Source: an uncultured Clostridia bacterium
Lineage (GTDB): Bacteria; Bacillota; Clostridia; Christensenellales; Aristaeellaceae
Reading direction: 5' to 3'
Assembly: GCA_946615495.1 (NCBI GenBank)
Contig: CAMOHY010000072.1
Coordinates: forward strand, 1 to 9,511
DNA length: 9,511 nucleotides
Shown: piece by piece, positions 1 to 6,572 of the stretch
How the letters are laid out: every line of letters begins with the position of its first letter
Numbering within the stretch: position 1 is the stretch's first letter
Notes under the pieces: model-generated
Told to the model about the DNA's origin: nothing
The model's input: only the letters and a program-made list of their open reading frames with translations
Database searches by the model: none
Position numbers and translations under genes: made by a program

Positions 1-266
1 AAAGGAAAACACGCCTACATTGTTGCCACGCATACCGATCGAAAGCATCTTCATATCAGGATTACCACAAGCACGGCAATTCCAAAAAGTTTGAAGCCTC
101 CCATGAGCAGGAATTAGCCATGCGCCGGGAAGCAAAAAAGGCTTTTGACGCTCTGGGCCTCAAGAAATTGCCCAGTATCAAAAGCCTTTCCGCAGAATAC
201 GCAGCGCAAGGGTACGAGTCTCACCCCCCGTGGGGTGAGTGGACTGAAATACCGAAAGTAAATTGA
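1..266 (+). pseudogene. Mobilisation relaxase (MobA/VirD2-like) remnant, internally deleted
   Basis: Two pieces of a relaxase lie side by side in different frames. Frame 1 (bases 1-54) reads KGKHAYIVATHTDRKHLH, which carries the HxDxxHxH part of the metal-binding histidine motif of nicking relaxases, and then runs to a stop at 115-117. Frame 3, from about base 57, reads YHKHGNSKKFEASHEQELA and continues to about KSLSAEYA near base 210. This resembles the region well downstream of the nuclease domain in Clostridia mobilisation relaxases. The middle of the gene, including the last motif histidine, is therefore missing, and the deletion joins the two pieces out of frame. Relaxase-like sequence stops shortly before the CRISPR-like repeat at 218, and the frame then closes at 264-266. 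The family is recognised from memory of its motifs. The 5' end lies outside the window. It cannot be functional as it stands. Confidence 0.78.
218..250 (+). repeat. Solitary type I-C-like CRISPR repeat
   Basis: This 33-base unit begins GTCTCACCCC, has an 8-bp stem (CTCACCCC, loop CCGT, GGGGTGAG) and ends GTGGACTGAAAT. Length, stem position and 3' end match type I-C repeats, which typically end GTGGATTGAAAT; here one base differs (C for T). Translated in frame 3 it gives ESHPPWGEWTEI, a kind of spurious peptide these repeats often produce. No second copy appears about 34 bases downstream or anywhere else in the window, and no cas gene is present, so this is a lone repeat and not an array. The stem has no T-tract after it, so it is not a good terminator. 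Confidence 0.7.
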
Positions 267-312
267 TTTTTCGATAATATCTTCCATGATTCTTCCATAG
301 AAAAGCAGGGGT

Positions 313-347
313 AAAAAGCCGTCAGGCTGAAAGCTTCCTGACGGCTT
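313..347 (-). terminator. Intrinsic terminator downstream of the tnpV remnant
   Basis: A perfect 11-bp stem (AAGCCGTCAGG at 316-326 with CCTGACGGCTT at 337-347) encloses a 10-base loop. Read on the minus strand, the end of the stem leads into a run of T residues (A313-A317 on the plus strand). It lies 28 bases beyond the tnpV stop codon, which suits a role in ending that transcript. Confidence 0.8.
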
Positions 348-374
348 GCCGGGGATTGATTCTTGTGCTATTTT

Positions 375-724
375 CTATGCAAAGATGATTTCCCGGAAGA
401 AGATTTCTTCTGCTTGGGCCTTGCAGTCGTTCATGATGCCAACCCATTTCATTTGATCAGCTGCCTTAAGCACTTCCGTTGCACCTGCTGCTTTTGCCAA
501 AACGGGAACAATCATTTCAAGTCTGCTTTGGGTGATGTTCTCCGTTTCGGTCAGGTGGTCAAACAAGGTCACATTCTGAGCCATGATGCAGAACAAAAAG
601 GACGATGCTCTTGCAGATACTTCCTTCGCATCCGGCCATACTTGCCGATAGGATGGGTGCTATCGCGTCCAACTACAATATTAGGGATCAAATAACTGTT
701 CTCCTCGTGATAGGTGATAATCAT
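375..724 (-). pseudogene. tnpV: TnpV-family transposon-encoded protein, frameshifted
   Basis: Two minus-strand frames together give one TnpV-like protein of about 116 residues, the usual family size. The first part begins MIITYHEENSYLIPNI and contains IGKYGRMRRKYLQEHRPF. The second continues LFCIMAQNVTLFDHL and ends with GATEVLKAADQMKWVGIMND and an acidic tail. These blocks match the conserved order in TnpV proteins of Tn4451-like elements, whose function is not well defined. The start at 724 is set by AGGAGG eight bases upstream. The frames meet at a T5 run (A595-A599 on the plus strand); one more T would restore a single reading frame. This could be a true null mutation, a sequencing error or, less likely, slippage. 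No recombinase gene is nearby, so the gene looks like a stranded transposon fragment. The same frame extends upstream to an ATG at 838, but nothing there looks like TnpV. Confidence 0.8.
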
Positions 725-962
725 CTTCTGGTCCTCCTTCAATTGCTGAACATCTTGTAAATGCTGGATTTCTTTGGGTTTAGCACTACGGTCAGTCGGC
801 TTATTGTTGAAGTTCTCAGAAGGGTTCTTTATCACCATTTGATCTTGGGCCGGTTTTCAGCGTAGAGCGGGCCGGAAGGCCCCGGACGCGGAGGCCTCGA
901 ACGCTCCCCTTGCCAAATTTCTGTTTTTCTGTGTCTTGTTTTAATCAGGGAATCGTGTGAAA

Positions 963-986
963 CCCCTGGCGACCAGGAGGTTTTTT
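963..986 (+). terminator. Hairpin with T6 tract, downstream of the EAL gene
   Basis: CCCCTGG, loop CGA, CCAGGAGG forms a stem with one G-T pair and is followed on the plus strand by TTTTTT at 981-986. It looks best as a plus-strand terminator, but the only intact gene beside it ends here from the minus side (stop at 1000). On the minus strand the stem is followed only by GTTTCAC, a poor U-tract. It may act in both directions or mainly block transcription coming from the mobile-element side. A small hairpin with a GGAA loop at 869-882 is the only other structure seen between 839 and 962. Confidence 0.5.
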
Positions 987-999
987 CGTATATCCCGGA

Positions 1000-3900
1000 T
1001 TATCCGTCCGCCGGGCGCAATTCCACGATGTACTCCGCCGAGCTGTGGGCGTCCAGCACGCGGTCGGCGCGGGCGGCCAGCTGCACGATTCTGCCATCCG
1101 GACGATGGAGGGTGATCCGCTTCTCTCTTTTGCTGATCTCGGCAATGAACAGCCGGGTGTACTCCTCGTGGGGAATATCCCGATGCCCTTCGATCAGCCG
1201 GCAGAAGCTGCCTTCGTTCAGGCTGTATTGCAGGGTTTCGCCATCCATTCCCAGCACGTCCGCGATGCCGTTGACCGCCACCTCATAGCGCAGGCCCTCC
1301 GGGCGCTGGCGCAGGAACAGAATGGCGACTTTCATAAACTTGGACAGCAGGCGCATTTGATTGCGCATATGCATGAGTTCGGACACATCGATGGCGATGG
1401 TCTGCCAGCATGGCGCGCCGAAACGATCCGTGATGTGGCTGTTTTCCGCAACATAGATATAATCCCCGCGTTTATGGCGGATGCGATAAGGATGGAAATT
1501 GACCAGCTCGCCCTTGGCCACCTTGGCGGCTTCCTCCAGCAAACGCTCCGCGTCGTTGGGATGTACCATGCGGATCAGCTTATTGCCAAATTCCCGTCTG
1601 ATCTCATGCTCCGTATAGCCGGTCATGCGCAGATAATTTTGGCTGAGATAGAGAAATTCAAACTCCTCATCCATCGCGCACCGGTAATACGCGCCGGGCA
1701 TCTCCGTGTTGATGACCTGGGTTTCCGTAACGTCCCGGGCGGAGGCATAGTACTTTTTGCCCTGGGCGTCCTCATTGATGAAAAACATGCGCAGCTCCAG
1801 CCATACCAGCGCCCCATTGGGCCTGTATGCCCGGATAACGCCCTTGGAGCCTACAGCCCAGCGCTCCTCCGCCTCCCGGAACATGCGGAGCATCTGCTCT
1901 TTATCCGCGGGATGGAGAAAATCCTGAATGTGCATCCTGCGCTTGCTGAATTCGCCCACATTGATGCCCACGACCTCGAAGAACTGCTCGTTGAAGCGCA
2001 CGATATCGATATCCTGACCGTTCCAGGAGTAAAACACCACCGGTCCCAGCACATTATTGAGCATGGTATCCGTAAAGATGTTTTCATCCAGGAATTCCCG
2101 CACCTTCAATTGCTGATTGGGCTTGAACAGGACGCCATCGGGATCCACCTTAGCGGGATCGGCGATCAGCTGTTCAAACTCCGCCACCGGCAGCGGGCGA
2201 TAGAACAGATAGCCCTGGACATAGGCGCAGCCCAATTCCTTTAAAAATTGCAGCTGATCTTCGCTCTCCACCCCCTCCACAATAATGGGCGTGGCCAGGT
2301 TTTTGGCCATATTGACCACGGACTCCAGGATATTGATGCCCTTGCGCATATCCTCCTGCCGGATCCTGAGGAATTGAGCGTCCAGCTTGATGATATCCAC
2401 GTTGAGCTCCCGCAGCATGTTGAGAGAGGAATAGCCGCTGCCAAAGTCATCCATCAGCACCATGAAGCCATCCTGGCGCAGGGCCTTCACCGTTTCCCGG
2501 ATCAGCTCCGCATTCTCTCCATAGGCGGATTCTGTGATCTCGATTTTGACCGAAGCCTTGGAAATCCCGTATTTTTCGATCAGCCGGCGGAAGTGCTCCG
2601 GCACGTTGAGGGTAAAGATATCCACGGGAGATACGTTGACGGATACGGAAATCAGGGGCAGGCCGCGCTCCTTGCGCTTTTTGCCCCAGCGGCATACCTC
2701 CTCCCAAATGTAGGTATCCAGGTCGGGAATGAAGCCGTATTTTTCCAGCACGGGGACGAAGACGACAGGCGGGACGATGCTGCCATCCGGCTTGACCCAG
2801 CGGGCCAGGGATTCCGCGCCCACAATCCGGCCGGTGGACGCCTGACACTGGGGCTGCAGATAAAAGGTGATCTCATGATTCTGGATGGCGTTCTGAAACT
2901 CGGACAGGATGCGATAATCCTCGCTTGTCCGCTTGTACATGGAGGATTCAAAATACTGGACGCGCTTTTTGAAATTTTTCTTGGCATGCTGACAGGCCAG
3001 GGCGGCCTGATCAAACAGATTCAGCGCGGAAGCGCTGCCATTGGAATAGCTGATGCCCAGGGCGGGCAAAAAACCCACGGACACGCCATAGCGGCGAATG
3101 GCGCGATAGAGGTTTTCATACAGCTCGTTTTCATTGATCCGCCCGGCAGGCGTCAGCAGGCAAAAATCATCGCAGCCAAAATATCCCGCCACGCCGTCAT
3201 TCGACTCGGCGTCCTTTTTCAACCCTTGACCGATCCGCGCCAGCACCGCGTCTCCCGTCTCCCGCCCATACCAATCATTGAACAGCTTAAACTGCTCAAT
3301 ATCCACCACGATCATCATCCAGTTGATTTGCTGGTTGGCCAGCATGTGGTCGGCGGAGAGAAAAAACGTCTTTTCCGGCATCAGGCCTGTGAGGGGATCC
3401 AGCTGGATATGGGGCCTTTGCTCCACCCTGGTAATGCCGGCTTCCCTGTTTTTGATGTTCTGAATATCAAAGATATAGCAATAGCACAGATTGGGCTCGG
3501 TATGGCCGGCGCCGCCCACGTTGATCTGGCTGACCCAGCGCCAGTTTCCTTCTGTGTCCAGCACCCGGTATTCCAGGCTGAGAACGCCGGGCATCTCCGC
3601 CTCCGCCAGCCTTTGGGCAAGGGTGGCGGGATCCATGTATGCCCGGTATTGTTCTTTTTCCTCCGGGTGCACCAGGTTTTCCGCGGCAAACTCATAAAAA
3701 TCGCACAAAAGGCCTTCGATCTTTGGAACCCGGTATTTTTCTTCAATGTTGTACAAAAATTTGTATTGCCCGTCCGCCAGATTGAAACGGATCAGTTCGT
3801 CATAGGTGGTGCTGTTCAAAAAGTTCAGCAGCGACATTTTTTTATCGCCCTGAAAAAACACAGATAACAGTCCGGCGGTCATCGTGATCAGCCCCTTCAT
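1000..3900 (-). CDS. Cyclic-di-GMP phosphodiesterase, PAS-GGDEF-EAL-PAS-PAS-PAS
   Basis: A predicted cytoplasmic 966-residue signalling protein that should cleave cyclic-di-GMP to pGpG. An N-terminal PAS domain (about 35-150) is followed by GGDEF (about 165-315), EAL (about 325-580) and three PAS-like modules (about 610-728, 730-845, 850-962). The GGDEF domain keeps LDPLTGL (167-173) and D200, but its signature is GCDDF (242-246), with Cys for the second Gly, and there is no RxxD inhibitory site before it. It is probably not a cyclase and may serve as a GTP sensor. In the EAL domain the motif is ESL with E363. The other expected catalytic residues are present: N422, E454, D484, D485, K505, E542 and Q562, with spacing very like RocR, and loop 6 (DDFGSGYSSL) is intact. 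No membrane segment is seen. The start is uncertain: Met1 lacks a clear ribosome site, Met7 (3882) has AAGGGG nine bases upstream, and Met22 (3837) is also possible. It appears to be a single-gene unit with its own promoter. Confidence 0.93.
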   Translation of the reverse strand: MKGLITMTAGLLSVFFQGDKKMSLLNFLNSTTYDELIRFNLADGQYKFLYNIEEKYRVPKIEGLLCDFYEFAAENLVHPEEKEQYRAYMDPATLAQRLAEAEMPGVLSLEYRVLDTEGNWRWVSQINVGGAGHTEPNLCYCYIFDIQNIKNREAGITRVEQRPHIQLDPLTGLMPEKTFFLSADHMLANQQINWMMIVVDIEQFKLFNDWYGRETGDAVLARIGQGLKKDAESNDGVAGYFGCDDFCLLTPAGRINENELYENLYRAIRRYGVSVGFLPALGISYSNGSASALNLFDQAALACQHAKKNFKKRVQYFESSMYKRTSEDYRILSEFQNAIQNHEITFYLQPQCQASTGRIVGAESLARWVKPDGSIVPPVVFVPVLEKYGFIPDLDTYIWEEVCRWGKKRKERGLPLISVSVNVSPVDIFTLNVPEHFRRLIEKYGISKASVKIEITESAYGENAELIRETVKALRQDGFMVLMDDFGSGYSSLNMLRELNVDIIKLDAQFLRIRQEDMRKGINILESVVNMAKNLATPIIVEGVESEDQLQFLKELGCAYVQGYLFYRPLPVAEFEQLIADPAKVDPDGVLFKPNQQLKVREFLDENIFTDTMLNNVLGPVVFYSWNGQDIDIVRFNEQFFEVVGINVGEFSKRRMHIQDFLHPADKEQMLRMFREAEERWAVGSKGVIRAYRPNGALVWLELRMFFINEDAQGKKYYASARDVTETQVINTEMPGAYYRCAMDEEFEFLYLSQNYLRMTGYTEHEIRREFGNKLIRMVHPNDAERLLEEAAKVAKGELVNFHPYRIRHKRGDYIYVAENSHITDRFGAPCWQTIAIDVSELMHMRNQMRLLSKFMKVAILFLRQRPEGLRYEVAVNGIADVLGMDGETLQYSLNEGSFCRLIEGHRDIPHEEYTRLFIAEISKREKRITLHRPDGRIVQLAARADRVLDAHSSAEYIVELRPADG

Positions 3901-3993
3901 TCACTTCATCAGGTGATCGTCGTAAGGAAAGGATAGAAACCGGATCAGACAACAATGGATCATATGGGAAATATCCATCACATTTTCAAACGC

Positions 3994-4023
3994 ATTATAT
4001 CACAGCGACTGAAGCCGCAACAA
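3994..4023 (-). promoter_or_regulatory. Promoter of the c-di-GMP phosphodiesterase gene
   Basis: On the minus strand an exact TATAAT (3994-3999) is preceded by TGA, giving an extended -10 (TGnTATAAT). TTGTTG (4018-4023) sits 18 bases further upstream as a weak -35. Transcription would start near 3987, about 90-150 bases before the candidate start codons. The remaining sequence from 3901 to 4081 is AT-rich, and I see no gene in it. Confidence 0.65.
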
Positions 4024-4081
4024 TAGATAAAATGGTACAATCATTCAATAGCGGGTATTTTTATTGGTTTCGTGAATGCTT

Positions 4082-4250
4082 CTTATACTATTCGCGTTCT
4101 AAAATCTTATCAGATTAGGGATGGATTTTTCGTTCTGGCTAAGCTGAACGAAGGGAGGCGTAGCAGCGCTACGTTGACCGGAGAGAAGCAAACGCCAGAA
4201 CGGAAAAGACGCCCAAAGATGTTATGATTTTAGAAGAAGAATAGTATAAG
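4082..4250. mobile_element. MITE-like 169-bp inverted-repeat element
   Basis: The ends are a perfect 12-bp inverted repeat, CTTATACTATTC at 4082-4093 and its complement at 4239-4250. Similarity continues inward for about 57 bases per arm, with TTCTAAAATC and then CGTTCTGGC (4131-4139) pairing with GCCAGAACG (4194-4202). In the centre CGTAGC, loop AGC, GCTACG (4159-4173) forms a small hairpin. The whole unit could fold into one long imperfect hairpin. It encodes nothing. No clear target-site duplication is visible, so age and mechanism are unknown. It lies between the end of the four-gene operon (4280) and the promoter of the phosphodiesterase gene. Because no ordinary terminator follows 4280, its folded RNA may end or stabilise the operon transcript. 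A family name would need a search for copies. Confidence 0.68.
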
Positions 4251-4279
4251 TATTAGTCAGCTTTTTCACGGCTCTCCGT

Positions 4280-5860
4280 TTACCATAGTCTGCCGCCGAT
4301 CACGTATTCGGCGTACTGCACCTGCATGCGGGGATAGGCGGGGTCGGTTTGGGTGGGCTCCAGCATTTCGCCCAGCACGGTCAATTCCTGTCCGGCCCGG
4401 AAAAAATCATCCGCGTAGCTGTCAAAAATCAGGTAAATGGGCGTGGTATACGCATACATGTCCATGTTCCTGTTCTGCAAGTTGTCAAGGTGAACCTCCA
4501 TGCTAATCATGCCGTCATGGATGGTCCAGGACTGAACCCGAATTTCAAGGCTGAAGCGCTTGCCCACGTAATCCTGGGGATGATCGATGATGAGCTGGGG
4601 CTTTACCGCCTCATCCAGCGTTTTCCGGTACGCCCGGACGCCTTTTTCAACGTCCTCATACGTGGGCGTAAAGGAGAAGCGGGCGGCGCAATCCTCCAGC
4701 CCCTCCTGAGAAGCGGTAATGGTAATTGCGTGCTGTTCCCAGTCCGACGCCTCATAGGCAACGTCAAAGCTGCCGTCGGCCTGCACCGCGGCCGCAATGG
4801 GCTCTCCCTCGTCCACCGCGATGGTAACGCTCCCCGCCGGGTCCGTAAAGCCCTTCACGCGAAGCTTATCCCGGTCGGTATGGCCGTAAGGGTACTGGGT
4901 CAGCGTCAGCGCGGCCATGCCCGCGTTCACCGGCAGATGGATGGGAATGGCGTTTTCCGGCTGTTCTCCCTTTCGGGCGCGGATGACGACGCTGTTTTCC
5001 CCGTCGGTCAAGGGGACGCTGCCCTTGTATTCCTTTTCGTTTACCTGCGCCGGGAATTGCTCCCCGTTATTTTCCAGCGTCACGGCGGCGCCCTTTTCCG
5101 TCCTGCCCTCCAGGGCATAGGCGCCGGGATGCAGGTTCAAAATCAACTGGGAGCGGTCCGGCAGCAGGTCCACCATATGCTGCGCCTGGGCCAGGGCTTT
5201 GCTGTCCCGCCGGAAAAAGGTGGGAATGGAAAGGGGCGAATTGTCAAAATTCACCCATCGAGAGGTGCTTTCACTCCAAAGCCCCGAAGTGCTGGCGGGC
5301 TTGGAATCAGCGTAAATGAACATGAACGCTTTGCCGTTGTAGAAGTACAGGGAGCAGACGCCGGATTCATATTCATAGGGCAATTGGGAGAGAAAATTTC
5401 CTTGCAGGTATTTCGTGTCCTCATAGCCCACCTTGTAAATCAGCTTCATGAAGTGGTAATGGTCGCCCAGCCATTCAGCCTCCAATAGGTCGCTGCCCAG
5501 ATTCTTCATCAGGCTCAGGCTCATGGTTTGGCTGTCCCAGGCGTAATGAGTCCATTCGTCTTCGTAAATTTCCAGCCGGAAACGGCCCTCCACCTCCGGC
5601 CGGTAGGCCTCCCAAACCACATGGCCGGTGGAAAAGCGTTCCCGGATGCCTTGCTCCGTTCCGCCGTGGGCAAGGCACAACGCCATATTTTCCTCCAGCG
5701 TGTCCGGCGTGACGAAGGTGAGCTTCGCCCCGTCCTGGAAGCAGAAGGAAGCGCTCTCCCCTTCGATTTCAAACCATTTTCTTTCCGCCAGCGCGCTGGA
5801 TGGCAGCGCAAGGGCAAGGGCCAGCGCGGCCAGAACCGCGCGATACAGCAGCTTTTTCAT
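4280..5860 (-). CDS. Secreted protein with Ig-like modules, function unknown
   Basis: A 526-residue protein that I cannot assign to a named family. It begins with a classical Sec signal peptide (MKKLLYRAVL, a hydrophobic stretch of Ala and Leu, then SSALA, with likely cleavage after residue 25). I see no LPxTG anchor, lipobox Cys or second membrane segment, so it is probably released or held loosely outside the membrane. Residues 26-235 form an aromatic-rich region of unknown fold. Residues 236-310 and 315-398 look like two bacterial Ig-like beta modules; the second has the GFTDPAGSVTIAVDEGEP and ADGSFDV pattern typical of such repeats. The C-terminal part (about 400-526) includes VGKRFSLEIRVQSW and QELTVLGEMLEP, possibly a small beta-barrel. 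The start at 5860 is chosen because the signal peptide begins there, AAGGAGG lies upstream, and the ATG overlaps the gtrA stop by 4 bp. It is the last gene of the operon. Confidence 0.85.
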   Translation of the reverse strand: MKKLLYRAVLAALALALALPSSALAERKWFEIEGESASFCFQDGAKLTFVTPDTLEENMALCLAHGGTEQGIRERFSTGHVVWEAYRPEVEGRFRLEIYEDEWTHYAWDSQTMSLSLMKNLGSDLLEAEWLGDHYHFMKLIYKVGYEDTKYLQGNFLSQLPYEYESGVCSLYFYNGKAFMFIYADSKPASTSGLWSESTSRWVNFDNSPLSIPTFFRRDSKALAQAQHMVDLLPDRSQLILNLHPGAYALEGRTEKGAAVTLENNGEQFPAQVNEKEYKGSVPLTDGENSVVIRARKGEQPENAIPIHLPVNAGMAALTLTQYPYGHTDRDKLRVKGFTDPAGSVTIAVDEGEPIAAAVQADGSFDVAYEASDWEQHAITITASQEGLEDCAARFSFTPTYEDVEKGVRAYRKTLDEAVKPQLIIDHPQDYVGKRFSLEIRVQSWTIHDGMISMEVHLDNLQNRNMDMYAYTTPIYLIFDSYADDFFRAGQELTVLGEMLEPTQTDPAYPRMQVQYAEYVIGGRLW

Positions 5861-6324
5861 AACTGATCCTTTCCTCCTTCTTTCTTTCCCTTCAGCAATC
5901 CCTTTTTCAGAATCGCCCGCTTGGTAAAATAGTTCCATATCATCACGATGCCGGTAGACAGCACCTTGTTCACCATATACATGGTCACCGTGAAGCCAAA
6001 CAGGGTAAGCACCACGCCGTCCTCTCCGAAAACGCCGCGGAACAAAAGCATCAGCAATTCATTGAGAAACAGGCCCATGACGCTGGTGACAAGAAACCCG
6101 GCCTTGGCGGTATTCCCCTGGTCCTTAGCGCCGGAAAACACCCATTTGACGCACAGCAGATAATTCAGGATTACCGAGATCAAAAAAGCGATGGGCACGG
6201 CGATGAGGGTATCCAGCCCGCATTTATCCCGCAGCAGCACCAGGAAAGCGAATTCCACCAGGAAGCATACGCCGCCGGTGATGATGAACCTGAGCCCCTC
6301 CAGCCAACCCGCTTTCGATTTCAT
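5857..6324 (-). CDS. GtrA-family membrane protein
   Basis: A 155-residue integral membrane protein with four predicted helices (about 10-31, 38-60, 76-98 and 106-132), the size and layout of the GtrA family. Family features visible are LRFIITGG at the start of helix 1, the NYLLCVKWVFS block after helix 2, and WNYFTKRAIL at the end of helix 4 before a basic tail. GtrA proteins are linked to moving polyprenyl-phosphate-linked sugars across the membrane for O-antigen, teichoic acid or arabinogalactan glycosylation; the exact substrate here is unknown. The start at 6324 is preferred over an upstream in-frame Met at 6348 because AGGAGG lies 10 bases before it and its ATG overlaps the previous stop as ATGA. 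The same ATGA arrangement links its end to the secreted-protein gene. A GT-C-like gene in the same operon fits a donor-sugar supply role. Confidence 0.9.
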   Translation of the reverse strand: MKSKAGWLEGLRFIITGGVCFLVEFAFLVLLRDKCGLDTLIAVPIAFLISVILNYLLCVKWVFSGAKDQGNTAKAGFLVTSVMGLFLNELLMLLFRGVFGEDGVVLTLFGFTVTMYMVNKVLSTGIVMIWNYFTKRAILKKGLLKGKKEGGKDQL

Positions 6325-6572
6325 ATCTTTTTTTCCTCCTGTTCCCAAGAAGCGTATTTCAGGGTGTCCCCGTCGTCCCCCCGCGCATAGGAGGCGGAAA
6401 GGATGGCGTCCAGGGGCACGGTTACGGGGTTTTTCCGCCCCGCGGTCAGGTAAGAAACCGTGGTTTCATCCAGGGCCACCACCCGGATGTTTTGATATTT
6501 CATGCTTTCGGCAAACAGCGCCTTCACAGGCCTGCCATGGGCCAAAGAATAGGCCAGAAACCGTCTCACCAT
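6321..6572 (-). CDS. Small conserved-looking protein, possible Sm/SH3-like beta-barrel
   Basis: An 83-residue protein with no membrane segment or signal peptide. I do not recognise a named family. A short amphipathic N-terminal helix (MVRRFLAYSLAHGR) precedes alternating hydrophobic strands: PVKALFAE, NIRVVALDE, TVSYLTAGR and PVTVPLDAILSASYA, ending in ARGDDGD and a charged tail. Helix followed by strands in this order resembles small Sm/Hfq- or SH3-like barrels, but this is only a reading of the hydrophobic pattern. The Hfq signature with the KHA motif is absent. The start is supported by AAGGGG upstream and a 7-bp overlap with the GT-C-like gene; its own stop forms ATGA with the gtrA start. 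Its tight placement between two membrane-protein genes suggests that it is real and co-translated, perhaps as a regulator or accessory subunit. Confidence 0.78.
   Translation of the reverse strand: MVRRFLAYSLAHGRPVKALFAESMKYQNIRVVALDETTVSYLTAGRKNPVTVPLDAILSASYARGDDGDTLKYASWEQEEKKI

Noticed and set aside
221..238. Hairpin in the CRISPR-like repeat read as a terminator for the relaxase
   Set aside because: No T-tract follows on either strand, and the 33-base unit as a whole fits a type I-C repeat better.
363..695. 110-residue plus-strand open frame
   Set aside because: It is antisense to the two halves of tnpV, which match the TnpV family on the minus strand.
725..838. Upstream extension of tnpV starting at 838
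   Set aside because: A strong AGGAGG site precedes the ATG at 724, and the 38 extra residues do not resemble TnpV. They might be the tail of a lost upstream gene, but a stop codon lies just before 838 and nothing recognisable remains.
1045..2244. 399-residue plus-strand open frame
   Set aside because: It is antisense to the EAL and C-terminal PAS regions, with no recognisable motif.
2248..3867. 539-residue plus-strand open frame
   Set aside because: It lies antisense to the PAS-GGDEF-EAL gene, whose domains are unmistakable. The plus frame is rich in His, Gln and Gly with no domain pattern, as expected of a mirror frame in GC-rich DNA.
4262..4276. Short hairpin after the secreted-protein gene as its terminator
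   Set aside because: ACGG, loop AGAG, CCGT is only a 4-bp stem and has no T-tract on the minus strand.
4349..5488. 379-residue plus-strand open frame
   Set aside because: It is antisense to the secreted Ig-like protein gene, which has a signal peptide, a ribosome site and operon coupling.
5861..5938. N-terminal extension of the secreted protein starting at 5938
   Set aside because: It would bury the signal peptide behind 26 charged residues and overlap gtrA by about 80 bases. The ATGA start at 5860 has a good ribosome site.
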